NCBI GenBank assembly: GCA_038131595.1
Contig: JAYPPR010000008.1
Location: 930,001-994,000 of the forward strand
Length of the DNA: 64,000 bases
From: UBA9926 sp038131595
GTDB taxonomy: Bacteria; Pseudomonadota; Gammaproteobacteria; Pseudomonadales; Azotimanducaceae
Direction: 5' to 3'
This document shows, piece by piece, positions 8,706-17,312 of this stretch; the stretch's first letter is position 1; each line of letters starts with the position of its first letter. The position numbers were made by a program, and so were the translations under genes. Below the pieces are notes generated by a model. That model was given only the letters and a program-made list of their open reading frames with translations. It was not told where the DNA came from and did not search any database.

Positions 8706-9479
8706 CTAATGCGCTGGTTTTCGCAGGATCAAATACGCGCCCAATAATACCATTGGCACACACAGAATTTGTCCTTGGGTGACCCACCCTAGCGCCATAA
8801 ACCCAAGATGCGCATCCGGCAGCCTAAAGAATTCGGTGCAAAACCTCAGTACGCCGTATCCGAGCAAAAATGCGCCGGACAGCTGGCCGGCTCGATCGGC
8901 GCTTCGACTGAACCACCAGACAAACAGTAAAAGCAGAGGGCCCTCGGCCACCATTTGATAGATACTTGAAGGGTGACGGGTAACAACATCGCCAGGATAG
9001 ACCAGCGCCCAAGGCACATCGGAGACTCGGCCTGGTAGCTCGGCATTAATGAAATTCCCGATGCGACCACAGGCCAGGCCTAAAGGCACCCCTAGTACCA
9101 CGAAGTCAGTCACTGAGAAAAATCCGCGCCCTGTCCGGTTGGCATACACCCACAGCGCGACAATGACGCCGAGCAATCCTCCATGGAAAGACATCCCTCC
9201 TTCCCAAATCCTGAACAGCACGAGTGGATTACTGATAAAGGCATCAAATCCGTAAAACAGGACATAGCCGATGCGCCCACCCAAAATGACGCCCACCATG
9301 CCAGCAGATAACAAATCCGAGATTTGCTGGTCGGACCACGCACGATCACCTGTTCCACGTGTTGCTTTCATGATCCGCCAACACAAGAAAAACGCAGCGA
9401 GATACGTCAGCGCATACCAATGAATATTGATCTGTCCGAAAATCGACAGCGCAATGGGATCAATGTCTGGGTACTTCAT
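8706..9479 (-). CDS. lgt: Prolipoprotein diacylglyceryl transferase
   Basis: Lgt adds diacylglycerol from phosphatidylglycerol to the lipobox cysteine of prolipoproteins in the inner membrane. The 257-residue product is strongly hydrophobic with about seven membrane segments and holds the family signature G-R-I-G-N-F-I-N-A-E-L-P-G-R. I chose the ATG at 9479, which gives the usual N-terminus, over a TTG at 9500. It is downstream of rppH-ptsP as in E. coli, but with an oppositely oriented NRDE gene between, and fabV instead of thyA follows. Confidence 0.96.
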   Translation of the reverse strand: MKYPDIDPIALSIFGQINIHWYALTYLAAFFLCWRIMKATRGTGDRAWSDQQISDLLSAGMVGVILGGRIGYVLFYGFDAFISNPLVLFRIWEGGMSFHGGLLGVIVALWVYANRTGRGFFSVTDFVVLGVPLGLACGRIGNFINAELPGRVSDVPWALVYPGDVVTRHPSSIYQMVAEGPLLLLFVWWFSRSADRAGQLSGAFLLGYGVLRFCTEFFRLPDAHLGFMALGWVTQGQILCVPMVLLGAYLILRKPAH

Positions 9480-9614
9480 CCTGCTCTTGTCCTCTGCCAA
9501 GGCTAACCATGCCTCCGATCATACTGGCAGGCGGCATAGTGGCGCGAGCGCAGTCTTTATCCGAACTTCGTAGCTTTGCTATGCTCGAGATTCTTGTTTA
9601 CCCACTGTGATCCT

Positions 9615-10355
9615 ATGTGTCTTATCGCCCTGGCCTATGACCCCTTAGCTTCCGATCAGCTTATCGTCACTGCCAATCGCGATGAGTTCCACGCCCGCCC
9701 GACTACGGGCGCGAACTTCTGGACCGACCAGCCTTCGATACTAGCAGGCCGAGATCTTCAAGGCGGTGGAACATGGATGGGGGTTGACCGCAGTGGGCGC
9801 TTCGCAGCCTTAACGAATTACACAGAACCGACCCCCGATCCACTCCCCCAAACCACGCGGGGCGACTTGATCACCCAATTTCTGGTTGGCGAGCAATCGG
9901 CAAAGGCTTATATGACGTCGCTAGCCCGTACCGCCGATGATTACCGGGGTTTCAACCTTCTCCTGATGGATGAGGAGGGCCTCTATTATTTCAACAACCG
10001 GCTCAAGCTGCATCAGCGCCTAGAACCTGGCACCTATGCGTTATCGAATCGTTATCTTGATTGCAATTGGCCCAAGGTAAAAAGCACAAGGAAGGCCCTC
10101 AGCCAGTGCGTTCAGTCTTCCGCGCCGCTCGATCTGGAAGCCCTCTGTGACATCATGCAAGCCAAAGGGGATGGGCGCCCTCACAGTCAGCCGTTTATTA
10201 CAGATGATCTCTATGGGACGAGGGCGACCACAGCAATTATCATCAGCGCCGATAGCAACGTGCACTTGCTAGAGAAGAACTATCTTGAGAGCGGAAAGCC
10301 CGGACCCGTTAACGCTTACTCCTTTCCCGTTGTCGCCCGCCAGGACCGCGAATAA
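9615..10355 (+). CDS. NRDE/TANGO2-family protein
   Basis: A 246-residue member of the NRDE (DUF833, TANGO2-like) family. The start at 9615 puts Cys at position 2, and the name-giving T-A-N-R-D-E-F-H motif follows near residues 22-29. An N-terminal Cys after Met removal resembles Ntn hydrolases such as penicillin acylase relatives. Human TANGO2 is linked to haem and acyl-lipid handling, but the bacterial substrate is not known. The frame is open upstream to 9576, but the family N-terminus argues for 9615. Its end overlaps the end of convergent ptsP by 47 bases. Confidence 0.85.
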   Translation: MCLIALAYDPLASDQLIVTANRDEFHARPTTGANFWTDQPSILAGRDLQGGGTWMGVDRSGRFAALTNYTEPTPDPLPQTTRGDLITQFLVGEQSAKAYMTSLARTADDYRGFNLLLMDEEGLYYFNNRLKLHQRLEPGTYALSNRYLDCNWPKVKSTRKALSQCVQSSAPLDLEALCDIMQAKGDGRPHSQPFITDDLYGTRATTAIIISADSNVHLLEKNYLESGKPGPVNAYSFPVVARQDRE

Positions 10356-12597
10356 GAGAACCAAGGCCCTCTCGTCTGAAAAGCCGATCTACCGTTGCTT
10401 TGACGGCTTCCGCGGAGTCGAGTGCTAGCACGCGACCCAAAGTCTTTTTGGCTGTTTCAAGAGGGATCGTCGATAACGCTTTTTTGACCGGCAGCAGGTT
10501 CGTCATGTTCATGGACAGCATTTGATAACCCATGGCCATTAAGAGCAGCGCGGCTTCCGGGTGTCCGGCCATTTCCCCGCAGACAGCAATGTCTTTGTTC
10601 ATATGCTTGGTGGATCTCGCGATCTGGCTCAGCGCTTGAAGTACGGCGGGATGAAATTCTTGAAACAGGCCCGCCACTTGAGGGTTATTGCGGTCGACGG
10701 CGAGCATGTACTGCACTAGATCGTTACTCCCCACTGACAAAAAATCGACCCGTTCTAGAATCGCTTCTGCTTGATAAACCGCAGCTGGCACCTCGATCAT
10801 CACGCCGACCTCGGGCATACGGATCGATGCGCCCTCCTCGGTCACCTCCCCGTAACACTGATCAATAAGCCGTTTGGCCGCATCAACCTGAGCAACACTA
10901 CTGACCATCGGCAGCATGATTCTGAGTCTGGCTTTCAGCCCCTCACTCGCGCGCATCATCGCGCGGATTTGGGCAATAAAGATCTCGGGATGATCGAGCG
11001 ACACTCGCAGACCCCGCCAACCCAAGAATGGGTTGTCCTCTTCAATTGGAAAGTAAGGGAGCGATTTGTCGCCACCAATATCGAGTGTTCGCATGGTGAC
11101 CGGACGAGGAGAGAACGCTTCCAGATGTGCTCTATAAATGACTCGCTGCTCTTCTTCGGTAGGGAAGGTGTCGCTCGACATAAAGTGAATTTCAGTGCGG
11201 TAAAGGCCGACGCCCTCCGCGCCTCGGTCGATTGAGCGAGTGGCATCTCCCAACAAACCGGTGTTCACCCAGAGTTTCGTCCGATGACCATCTGGCGTCG
11301 TGCACTCGGCAGTGGCCAGGTGCTCGAGTTCATCCGTCAGCGTTTGCTCTTCGACTTTACGCCGCGCATAGGTGTCACGCTGTGAGCGATTGGGCGACGT
11401 GACGACTGCCCCCTCTAAACCGTCGACAATGATGTGCCCCCCGTCAATCATCGCCATCGGCAGGTCTTTGACACCCATCACCGTGGGAATGCCCATGGCT
11501 TCGGCCAAAATCGCGAGATGAGAGTTCACCGACCCGCGGCCTGACACCAAACCCTGCAAGCGATCTCTTGGCACCTTGCCTATATCAGCCACGCCCAGAT
11601 CATCGCCGATCAGTATGGTGTCCCTGGGAAAGTGCTGCCTGCGTTTATTGCGTCGCTCAATATGACCAAGCAGCCGATTGCCGAGCTCCCGAACGTCATC
11701 GCCTCGCTCTCGAAGATACGGATCATCCATCTTCTCGAATTGCGCTGAATGCAGCGCGATGACCTCCTTCAAGGCGCCTTGAGCCCATTGGCCTTCTTTG
11801 ATCCTGGCAATCACCTGAAAGGGAATCGCATGCGGGTCCAACATCTGCAAATAAGCTTCAAAGATCCCGAGCGTCTCTCGATGGATCTGACCTACCAATC
11901 CAGAGGCTACCTCTTGAATTTCCTCCTTGGCGCTGGCCACGGCTCGCTCAAATCGCTCAATCTCTCGCTGTGTATTTCGCACTTGCCGATAAGGGACCTG
12001 TGCGAGATCAACCTCCGGGTAAAGCACGATAGCCGTACCGAGCGCTATTCCCGGCGCACCTCCCGTGCCTCGAAAGAGACTGGAACCCCGCCGAACTTTG
12101 GGTCCCGTGATTCTGCCCATTGCTTCAGCATGAGCAATCACACCGGCCAATTGAGCCGACAAAGTGATAAGCAGTGCCTCTTCACTTTCGTCGAAACGCC
12201 GACTCTCCTGTTGCTGAACGACGAGCACCCCTACGGTGTTGCCCTGGTGAATAATCGGCACCCCAAGAAAACTACTGTAAGCCTCCTCACCAATGCCTGG
12301 GATGTAGCGATTTTTGGGATGGCCAACCACTTGTTCGACATTGACGGGCTCAGCACGCTCTGCGACATGTCCAACTAGCCCTTCCCCAATGCCGAGCGCC
12401 ACCTTGCCTACCAATGCCTGGTTCAATCCTCGAGTAGCTCGGAACACTAACCGGGTTGGCTTAGTCTCGAGCAGGTACACGGTACAGACAGCCGAACCCA
12501 TCGCCTGTTGCACAGAGGCAACGGTCGTTTCTAGTGCAGCATCAAGATTGGGGGCTGCGGCTACGTCCTGAACAATTTTTCTTAGAATCTCAAGCAT
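10309..12597 (-). CDS. ptsP: Phosphoenolpyruvate-protein phosphotransferase PtsP (enzyme I-Ntr)
   Basis: First enzyme of the nitrogen PTS phosphorelay, using PEP to phosphorylate NPr. The 762 residues comprise an N-terminal GAF domain (about 1-160), the enzyme I N-terminal helical region, the phosphohistidine domain with phospho-acceptor His360 in G-R-G-S-V-N-S-H-L-A-I, and the C-terminal PEP-binding TIM barrel. The barrel shows the L-Y-R-T-E-I-x-F-M and G-S-N-D-L-V-Q-Y blocks. It is downstream of rppH in the E. coli order. The arginine-rich C-terminal tail overlaps the convergent NRDE gene. Confidence 0.96.
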   Translation of the reverse strand: MLEILRKIVQDVAAAPNLDAALETTVASVQQAMGSAVCTVYLLETKPTRLVFRATRGLNQALVGKVALGIGEGLVGHVAERAEPVNVEQVVGHPKNRYIPGIGEEAYSSFLGVPIIHQGNTVGVLVVQQQESRRFDESEEALLITLSAQLAGVIAHAEAMGRITGPKVRRGSSLFRGTGGAPGIALGTAIVLYPEVDLAQVPYRQVRNTQREIERFERAVASAKEEIQEVASGLVGQIHRETLGIFEAYLQMLDPHAIPFQVIARIKEGQWAQGALKEVIALHSAQFEKMDDPYLRERGDDVRELGNRLLGHIERRNKRRQHFPRDTILIGDDLGVADIGKVPRDRLQGLVSGRGSVNSHLAILAEAMGIPTVMGVKDLPMAMIDGGHIIVDGLEGAVVTSPNRSQRDTYARRKVEEQTLTDELEHLATAECTTPDGHRTKLWVNTGLLGDATRSIDRGAEGVGLYRTEIHFMSSDTFPTEEEQRVIYRAHLEAFSPRPVTMRTLDIGGDKSLPYFPIEEDNPFLGWRGLRVSLDHPEIFIAQIRAMMRASEGLKARLRIMLPMVSSVAQVDAAKRLIDQCYGEVTEEGASIRMPEVGVMIEVPAAVYQAEAILERVDFLSVGSNDLVQYMLAVDRNNPQVAGLFQEFHPAVLQALSQIARSTKHMNKDIAVCGEMAGHPEAALLLMAMGYQMLSMNMTNLLPVKKALSTIPLETAKKTLGRVLALDSAEAVKATVDRLFRREGLGSLIRGPGGRQRERSKR

Positions 12598-12656
12598 GGT
12601 TCACGTTGATTCACATCTCGCACTCGCTTCATTCCGGGCAACGTTTGGATGCAGCA

Positions 12657-13139
12657 CTAGCCCTTCATGCATTGGGCAAGCCGCGGAGCCAGCTCCTTTA
12701 GCGCGCGCTGATAAACCCCTTTCTTAAATTCAACGATTTGACTGACGGGATACCAATAGCTGACCCAACGCCAATCATCGAACTCTGGCTTTTGTTGACA
12801 ATCGAGCTTGAAGGCTTGGTCATCCGATACCAATCGCACGAGGAAATACTTCTGCTTTTGGCCCACAAACCTGCTCTGCTTATCGCGCTTAAAATGGGCA
12901 GGCAGCCGATAGCGCAGCCAATCTTTAGTCACTGCGACAATGCGAACATCTTTTTTCACCAGACCCGTCTCTTCCTGTAACTCGCGGAACAACGCCTCTT
13001 CCGGCTGCTCGCCGCTCTGGATACCGCCCTGAGGGAATTGCCAGGCATCTTGTCTGGCTCGCTTACCCCAAAATACCTGCCCTCGTTTGTTGGCAATGAT
13101 GATTCCTACATTGGGCCGGTAGCCATGTTTGTCAATCAT
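12657..13139 (-). CDS. rppH: RNA pyrophosphohydrolase (Nudix)
   Basis: Removes pyrophosphate from the 5' end of mRNAs to trigger RNase E decay. The 160-residue product has the RppH N-terminus (M-I-D-x-x-G-Y-R-P-N-V-G-I-I) and a Nudix box at 39-61 matching G-x5-E-x7-R-E-x-x-E-E-x-G. The R-Y-R-L-P segment after it is typical of the RppH subgroup. It lies 59 bases upstream of ptsP and is probably cotranscribed with it. Confidence 0.96.
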   Translation of the reverse strand: MIDKHGYRPNVGIIIANKRGQVFWGKRARQDAWQFPQGGIQSGEQPEEALFRELQEETGLVKKDVRIVAVTKDWLRYRLPAHFKRDKQSRFVGQKQKYFLVRLVSDDQAFKLDCQQKPEFDDWRWVSYWYPVSQIVEFKKGVYQRALKELAPRLAQCMKG

Positions 13140-13684
13140 GATGGGTTCTCAGTATTAGCCTGCACTTGGGCAGACTCACAACAGCGGTTTCAGCGCGAGC
13201 CGTTTTGGCCAAAAGCAAAGAGCGACTAGTCCCACAGGGAGACCCCGTAATGACCTCGCTTACTGCTTTATCACTCACTACTTGCCGCTGGTTAAGCGGC
13301 ATATTCTCGCTCGGCCAATCACGCTTGACTGGCGTCGGGTTCATGCAACGCTCTACAAACAGCGTCGGCACCTGACCCTTGGCGATGTTTTCTTATATCG
13401 ATAACTTTAGATTACCACTTGCGCGTTCAGATGGAATCCTATCTGGATCCGCTCTGGATTCCGGTTGCTTAGTGGGTTGGCATATCGGACCCGTTGCGAC
13501 GCAGTGAATCACCTCGCCACTCGCGGGTGGGCCTATCTTCGCGTCGCTATTTATCGCTATTCATTGGTCGCGCTGGATTGGTCGCGCTAGATCCGGCGGT
13601 CAGTGAGGATAAGGGCGTCGCGACGATGGCGACAAGCCATGCCCTCAACCCCGTTACGATTTAGCATGTGACCTGAATCGGCGC
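13140..13684. other. 545-bp region without a supported gene
   Basis: It lies between rppH and gcvPB, both on the minus strand. It contains a 14-bp direct repeat at 13563-13590 and a few short open frames on both strands that have no plausible start or family resemblance. I see no tRNA or clear terminator. It may hold the rppH-ptsP promoter, but I cannot point to one. Confidence 0.6.
13563..13590. repeat. 14-bp tandem direct repeat
   Basis: ATTGGTCGCGCTGG at 13563-13576 is followed at once by ATTGGTCGCGCTAG at 13577-13590, one mismatch in 14. It lies downstream of gcvPB. Confidence 0.85.
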
Positions 13685-15151
13685 TCAGCTCGCGGCATAG
13701 GCCAAATCAAGATCGCGTGCGGCCTTAACATCATCCAACCGCTTAACAGGCATCGCGTGGGGCGCTGTCTTGACGCGCTCGGGATCGCTCAACGCTTCCT
13801 CACGGATAACGATCATCGCGTCGATAAAAGCATCCATCTCTTCTTTGGTTTCCGTTTCCGTCGGCTCGATCAAGAGACACTCAGGAATTAAGAGAGGGAA
13901 GTAAGTGGTCGGAGCGTGGAGCCCGAAGTCAAGCAAGCGTTTAGCAAAGTCCATGGCAGTGACGCCGTGACCTTTTGCCTCCTTGGACAAGGTCACAATG
14001 AATTCATGGGTTGCCCGTCGCTCCGGGAACGCGAGCTCAAACCCGGCCGCTTTTAACCGTGCCGCCATATAGTTGGCGTTGAGCGTTGCAAACTCGCCCA
14101 CTCGCCTCATGCCTTCGGCGCCTAGCAACCGGCTGTAAGCAAACGCTCTCAGCAAGATCCCAGCGTTACCCATGTGGGCTGACAGCGGGCCGATGGTATC
14201 GGGCAGATCCTGCTCATCGAGCCAGCGATAGTACGGGCCCTCTGCGGTCATCTCACATCCCACAATTGGGGTTGGCAAAAAGGGCAACAAACGAGGACCT
14301 ACCCCGACGGGGCCAGAACCCGGACCGCCGCCGCCGTGAGGCGTCGCAAAGGTCTTGTGTAGGTTCATATGGAGCACATCAAATCCCATATCGCCTGGAC
14401 GTACTTGGCCTAAAATCGCGTTGAGATTAGCGCCGTCATAGTAGAGGAGCCCTCCCGCTTGGTGGACGGCGTCGGCAATTTCGGGGATCTGTCGCTCAAA
14501 CACGCCGCAGGTTGATGGATTCGTCATCATTAGACCTGCTGTGCGCTCACTCAGCACCGCCTTCAAAGCGGCGAGATCAACGTCCCCTTCTGACGTAACA
14601 GGTATCTCTCTCACCGTGTATCCGCACATGACTGCGGTAGCCGGGTTAGTCCCATGTGCCGCTTCGGGAACAAGAATCTCTTGACGATCAGTATCACCGC
14701 GCTTGTCATGGTACGCCCGAATCATGGCCACGCCGGCGAACTCACCTTGAGCACCTGCCATGGGAGTAAGCGACACGCCTTGCATACCGGTCACTTCGGC
14801 CAACTCTTGTTGCAGTTCGTAAAGACAAGCCAAATATCCTTGGCTAATCGATTCTGGCGCAAGAGGATGACGGGCGAGAAACCCAGGAATGCTGGCTGCC
14901 CGATGCGCCCCTCGAGGGTTGTATTTCATGGTGCAAGAACCAAGGGGATAAAACTGCTTGTCAATCGCAAAATTCTTAGCCGATAAATTCGTGTAGTGTC
15001 TAACGACGTCGAGTTCGGACACCTCGGGCAAGCCAACGTCCTCGCGGCGCAGGTGGTCCTTCAACCCCGCCAGTAAAAGCTCATCGTCTTGCTTACCTGG
15101 CGTTTGTGCACGCGCTTGCCGACCTGGCCGACTCTTTTCATAAATCAACAT
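13685..15151 (-). CDS. gcvPB: Glycine dehydrogenase (decarboxylating) subunit 2
   Basis: C-terminal half of the glycine cleavage P-protein, here a separate gene as in the two-subunit enzyme. It carries the PLP-binding lysine (Lys266 in M-N-L-H-K-T-F), the glycine-rich loop H-G-G-G-G-P-G-S-G-P just after it, and the N-terminal F-Y-P-L-G-S-C-T-M-K-Y-N-P block. It is full length at 488 residues. Its ATG overlaps the gcvPA stop by one base (TAATG), which suggests coupled translation and equal subunit amounts. It decarboxylates glycine and passes the aminomethyl group to the lipoyl arm of GcvH. Confidence 0.97.
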   Translation of the reverse strand: MLIYEKSRPGRQARAQTPGKQDDELLLAGLKDHLRREDVGLPEVSELDVVRHYTNLSAKNFAIDKQFYPLGSCTMKYNPRGAHRAASIPGFLARHPLAPESISQGYLACLYELQQELAEVTGMQGVSLTPMAGAQGEFAGVAMIRAYHDKRGDTDRQEILVPEAAHGTNPATAVMCGYTVREIPVTSEGDVDLAALKAVLSERTAGLMMTNPSTCGVFERQIPEIADAVHQAGGLLYYDGANLNAILGQVRPGDMGFDVLHMNLHKTFATPHGGGGPGSGPVGVGPRLLPFLPTPIVGCEMTAEGPYYRWLDEQDLPDTIGPLSAHMGNAGILLRAFAYSRLLGAEGMRRVGEFATLNANYMAARLKAAGFELAFPERRATHEFIVTLSKEAKGHGVTAMDFAKRLLDFGLHAPTTYFPLLIPECLLIEPTETETKEEMDAFIDAMIVIREEALSDPERVKTAPHAMPVKRLDDVKAARDLDLAYAAS

Positions 15152-16509
15152 TACGCTGCCTCCGCTTTAACGACCGACTGCATCAGGGCAACCAGATTCG
15201 CAATATCTTCTTCTGTCTTTGTTTCAGTCACGTTGATCAGCAGCGAATGGGCAAATCGTTCCCCCATAAACGCGAGGCTGAGACCGGGCACGACACTTTC
15301 CCGGAGGAGCGCATCCACCATGGCATCAGCCGCCACCGGTAACTCGAAGACCTGTTCGTGGAAGCAAGGACCATTGAACCGAGGAGTAATGCCGACCGCT
15401 GCGAGCTCAGCGCGCAGCATCGCAAGCCCTTTGTGTGACGCAACCGCGACTTCGCGAAGCCCCTGACTGCCAAGCAGACTCATGTAAATAGTGGCTGCGG
15501 TGACCAACAGCCCTTGATTCGTGCAAATGTTAGACGTCGCCTTGCCACGTCGTATGTGCTGCTCCCTTGCCTGAAGGGTGAGCGTAAAGCCTGGCGTTCC
15601 ATCACTGTCTTCTGTTCTGCCAATAATCCTGCCCGGCATCTGTCGAACAATTTGCTTTTTGCAGCACATAAATCCCAGGTAAGGGCCACCGGATGACAAC
15701 GGGATTCCAAGAGGTTGCCCGTCACCCACGACGATATCCGCGCCTTGCTCGCCCCAGCTCCCGGGAGGCTTAAGCAGCGCCATGGCTGTGGGATTAACCA
15801 CACCAATGACCAGCGCACCTTGCTCATGAGCGAGTGTCGTCAGTTCATCCACTGCATCGAGTCCACCGAAAAAGTTGGGATAAGCGATGGCCAGTGCAGC
15901 GGCATCCTCAAGATCAGAGACCGGCCACTCAATGCACCCTGTTTCACTGCTGAACGGGACGGAGCGAAGCTCTAGGCCTTGATTTTTGACAATCGCCTGG
16001 CATGCCTTCAAATAACGGGGATTTAGGTTGCCGGCGACCAGAATAAGTCGAGACTTGTTTTTTTTGTTCGCGCGTACGGCCATCAACATGGCCTCTGCCA
16101 GCGCCGATGCGCCGTCGTACACCGACGCGTTGGCAACCTCCATTCCCGTCAGTCTGGAGATCATGGTTTGAAACTCATAGATCAGCTGTAAGGTGCCTTG
16201 GCTGGCTTCTGCTTGGTACGGCGTGTAAGCCGTCATGAATTCGCCGCGACTAGTGAGGTCCCACACGGCGGCGGGTATGTGATGCTCGTAAGCGCCAGCA
16301 CCGACGAAATTGAGCGCCACTTCATCTCGCCTCGCGCGCTGCTGCATTAGGCGCATCAAGGCCATTTCCGACAGGCTATCAGGAAGGTTCAATTCACCTT
16401 TGAATCGCATGTCGTCTGGGATTTCATCAAACAATGCAGCGGTGGAGGTCTCGCCAATCGCTTGCAGCATGGCGTCGATATCCGACTGAGTGTGAGGAAT
16501 GAAGGGCAT
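15151..16509 (-). CDS. gcvPA: Glycine dehydrogenase (decarboxylating) subunit 1
   Basis: N-terminal half of the P-protein (452 residues), which lacks the PLP lysine and contributes to the active site of the heterotetramer. The start M-P-F-I-P-H-T, the block Y-T-P-Y-Q-A-E-A-S-Q-G-T-L-Q near residue 94 and the N-x-S-x-Y-D-G-A-S-A segment near 130 are characteristic. It sits 34 bases downstream of gcvH and overlaps gcvPB, so the three form one operon. Confidence 0.97.
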   Translation of the reverse strand: MPFIPHTQSDIDAMLQAIGETSTAALFDEIPDDMRFKGELNLPDSLSEMALMRLMQQRARRDEVALNFVGAGAYEHHIPAAVWDLTSRGEFMTAYTPYQAEASQGTLQLIYEFQTMISRLTGMEVANASVYDGASALAEAMLMAVRANKKNKSRLILVAGNLNPRYLKACQAIVKNQGLELRSVPFSSETGCIEWPVSDLEDAAALAIAYPNFFGGLDAVDELTTLAHEQGALVIGVVNPTAMALLKPPGSWGEQGADIVVGDGQPLGIPLSSGGPYLGFMCCKKQIVRQMPGRIIGRTEDSDGTPGFTLTLQAREQHIRRGKATSNICTNQGLLVTAATIYMSLLGSQGLREVAVASHKGLAMLRAELAAVGITPRFNGPCFHEQVFELPVAADAMVDALLRESVVPGLSLAFMGERFAHSLLINVTETKTEEDIANLVALMQSVVKAEAA

Positions 16510-16543
16510 CGCTGTTTACTCTTTGGTCACTTTCAATTATCGA

Positions 16544-16939
16544 CTAATGGTCGCTCGCTTCGCACAACGCCTCGTAGGCTTCCGCGGTCAGCAGCCCATC
16601 GAAAGCGTTAGGGTCAGCAGGCTCAATCACGAAAAACCACGCATCATCGTACGGCGATTCATTCACTAGTTCTGGCGCTTCATCAAGCTGGTTGTTAACC
16701 GCGCGAATAGTCCCTGCTACCGGCGCATAAATATCAGAAGCCGCTTTTACCGATTCGACGACCGCCACTTCTGCTTCGGCATCGACAGACGCACCCACCT
16801 CAGGCAGTTCAACAAAAACGACGTCTCCTAAGGCATCCTGAGCATGGTCACTAATCCCTACAACGATTGAGCCGTCTTCATCCTTTCTGGCCCATTCATG
16901 CGAAGCTAAATACCGCAGCTCACTTCTTACTTCTGACAT
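16544..16939 (-). CDS. gcvH: Glycine cleavage system H protein
   Basis: Lipoyl carrier that shuttles the aminomethyl group between P, T and L proteins. The 131-residue product shows the lipoylation lysine at position 65 in V-V-E-S-V-K-A-A-S-D and the usual N-terminus ending in S-H-E-W. A GGAG ribosome-binding site stands 9 bases before the ATG. It is separated from gcvT by 373 bases with an A-rich repeated leader, so it may have its own promoter or regulation. Confidence 0.97.
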   Translation of the reverse strand: MSEVRSELRYLASHEWARKDEDGSIVVGISDHAQDALGDVVFVELPEVGASVDAEAEVAVVESVKAASDIYAPVAGTIRAVNNQLDEAPELVNESPYDDAWFFVIEPADPNAFDGLLTAEAYEALCEASDH

Positions 16940-17312
16940 CCCGCTGTCTCCATATTGACTTTAATTCGCATTTATTCGGCGTTTTGTTGCTGTTTTGCCG
17001 ATGGTCTTTGTCTGGTTTTGGCCTGCCTCTGGGCTTAGCTCTAACGTCAGCTTTGGGTTAGCTGACTGCTGCTTGGTCAATCGCCCCACCGGGCCTTTTC
17101 ACTTGTTTCTGGCTTTTATGTTCTTCTATCTTCTTTTTTTGCCTTTGAGTTGCCTTTGAATTGCCTTTGACGCTTTCTTTGATGCGCTCTTTGCATTTTC
17201 TACTGTGTTTTTACTTTTTGTTTTTTCTTTGTCTCTTCCGCCAATCGCGCAGAAACCGCGATATAGCGCGCCAAACCTTGGTTGCAATGTCGACCTTCTA
17301 CGCAATAGTCGA
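16940..17312 (-). promoter_or_regulatory. 373-bp gcvT-gcvH spacer with repeats
   Basis: On the gcvH sense strand this spacer is strongly A-rich and holds an 11-bp repeat (three copies of TCAAAGGCAA plus one base, at 17139-17171 on the plus strand) with degenerate further copies up to about 17195. No gene is supported; a Lys-rich minus-strand frame crossing it starts inside gcvT in another frame and looks like a by-product of composition. I do not see a glycine riboswitch. Confidence 0.6.
17139..17171 (-). repeat. 11-bp tandem repeat in the gcvH leader
   Basis: Plus-strand TTGCCTTTGA occurs at 17139, 17150 and 17161, each followed by a different single base (G, A, C), giving an exact 11-base period. 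Confidence 0.92.

Noticed and set aside
11749..12378. A 209-codon plus-strand open frame antisense to ptsP
   Set aside because: It lies wholly inside the clearly coding ptsP gene, has a skewed composition rich in His, Arg and Ser and no domain resemblance; it is a by-product of the ptsP codon pattern.
13155..13402. A roughly 80-codon plus-strand frame with protein-like residues in its second half (L-P-L-V-K-R-H-I-L-A-R)
   Set aside because: No start codon before its middle, no family resemblance, and it begins against a stop directly upstream; likely chance.
16940..17312. Glycine riboswitch upstream of the gcv genes
   Set aside because: I looked here and in 18375-18515 for the paired aptamer features and did not find them.
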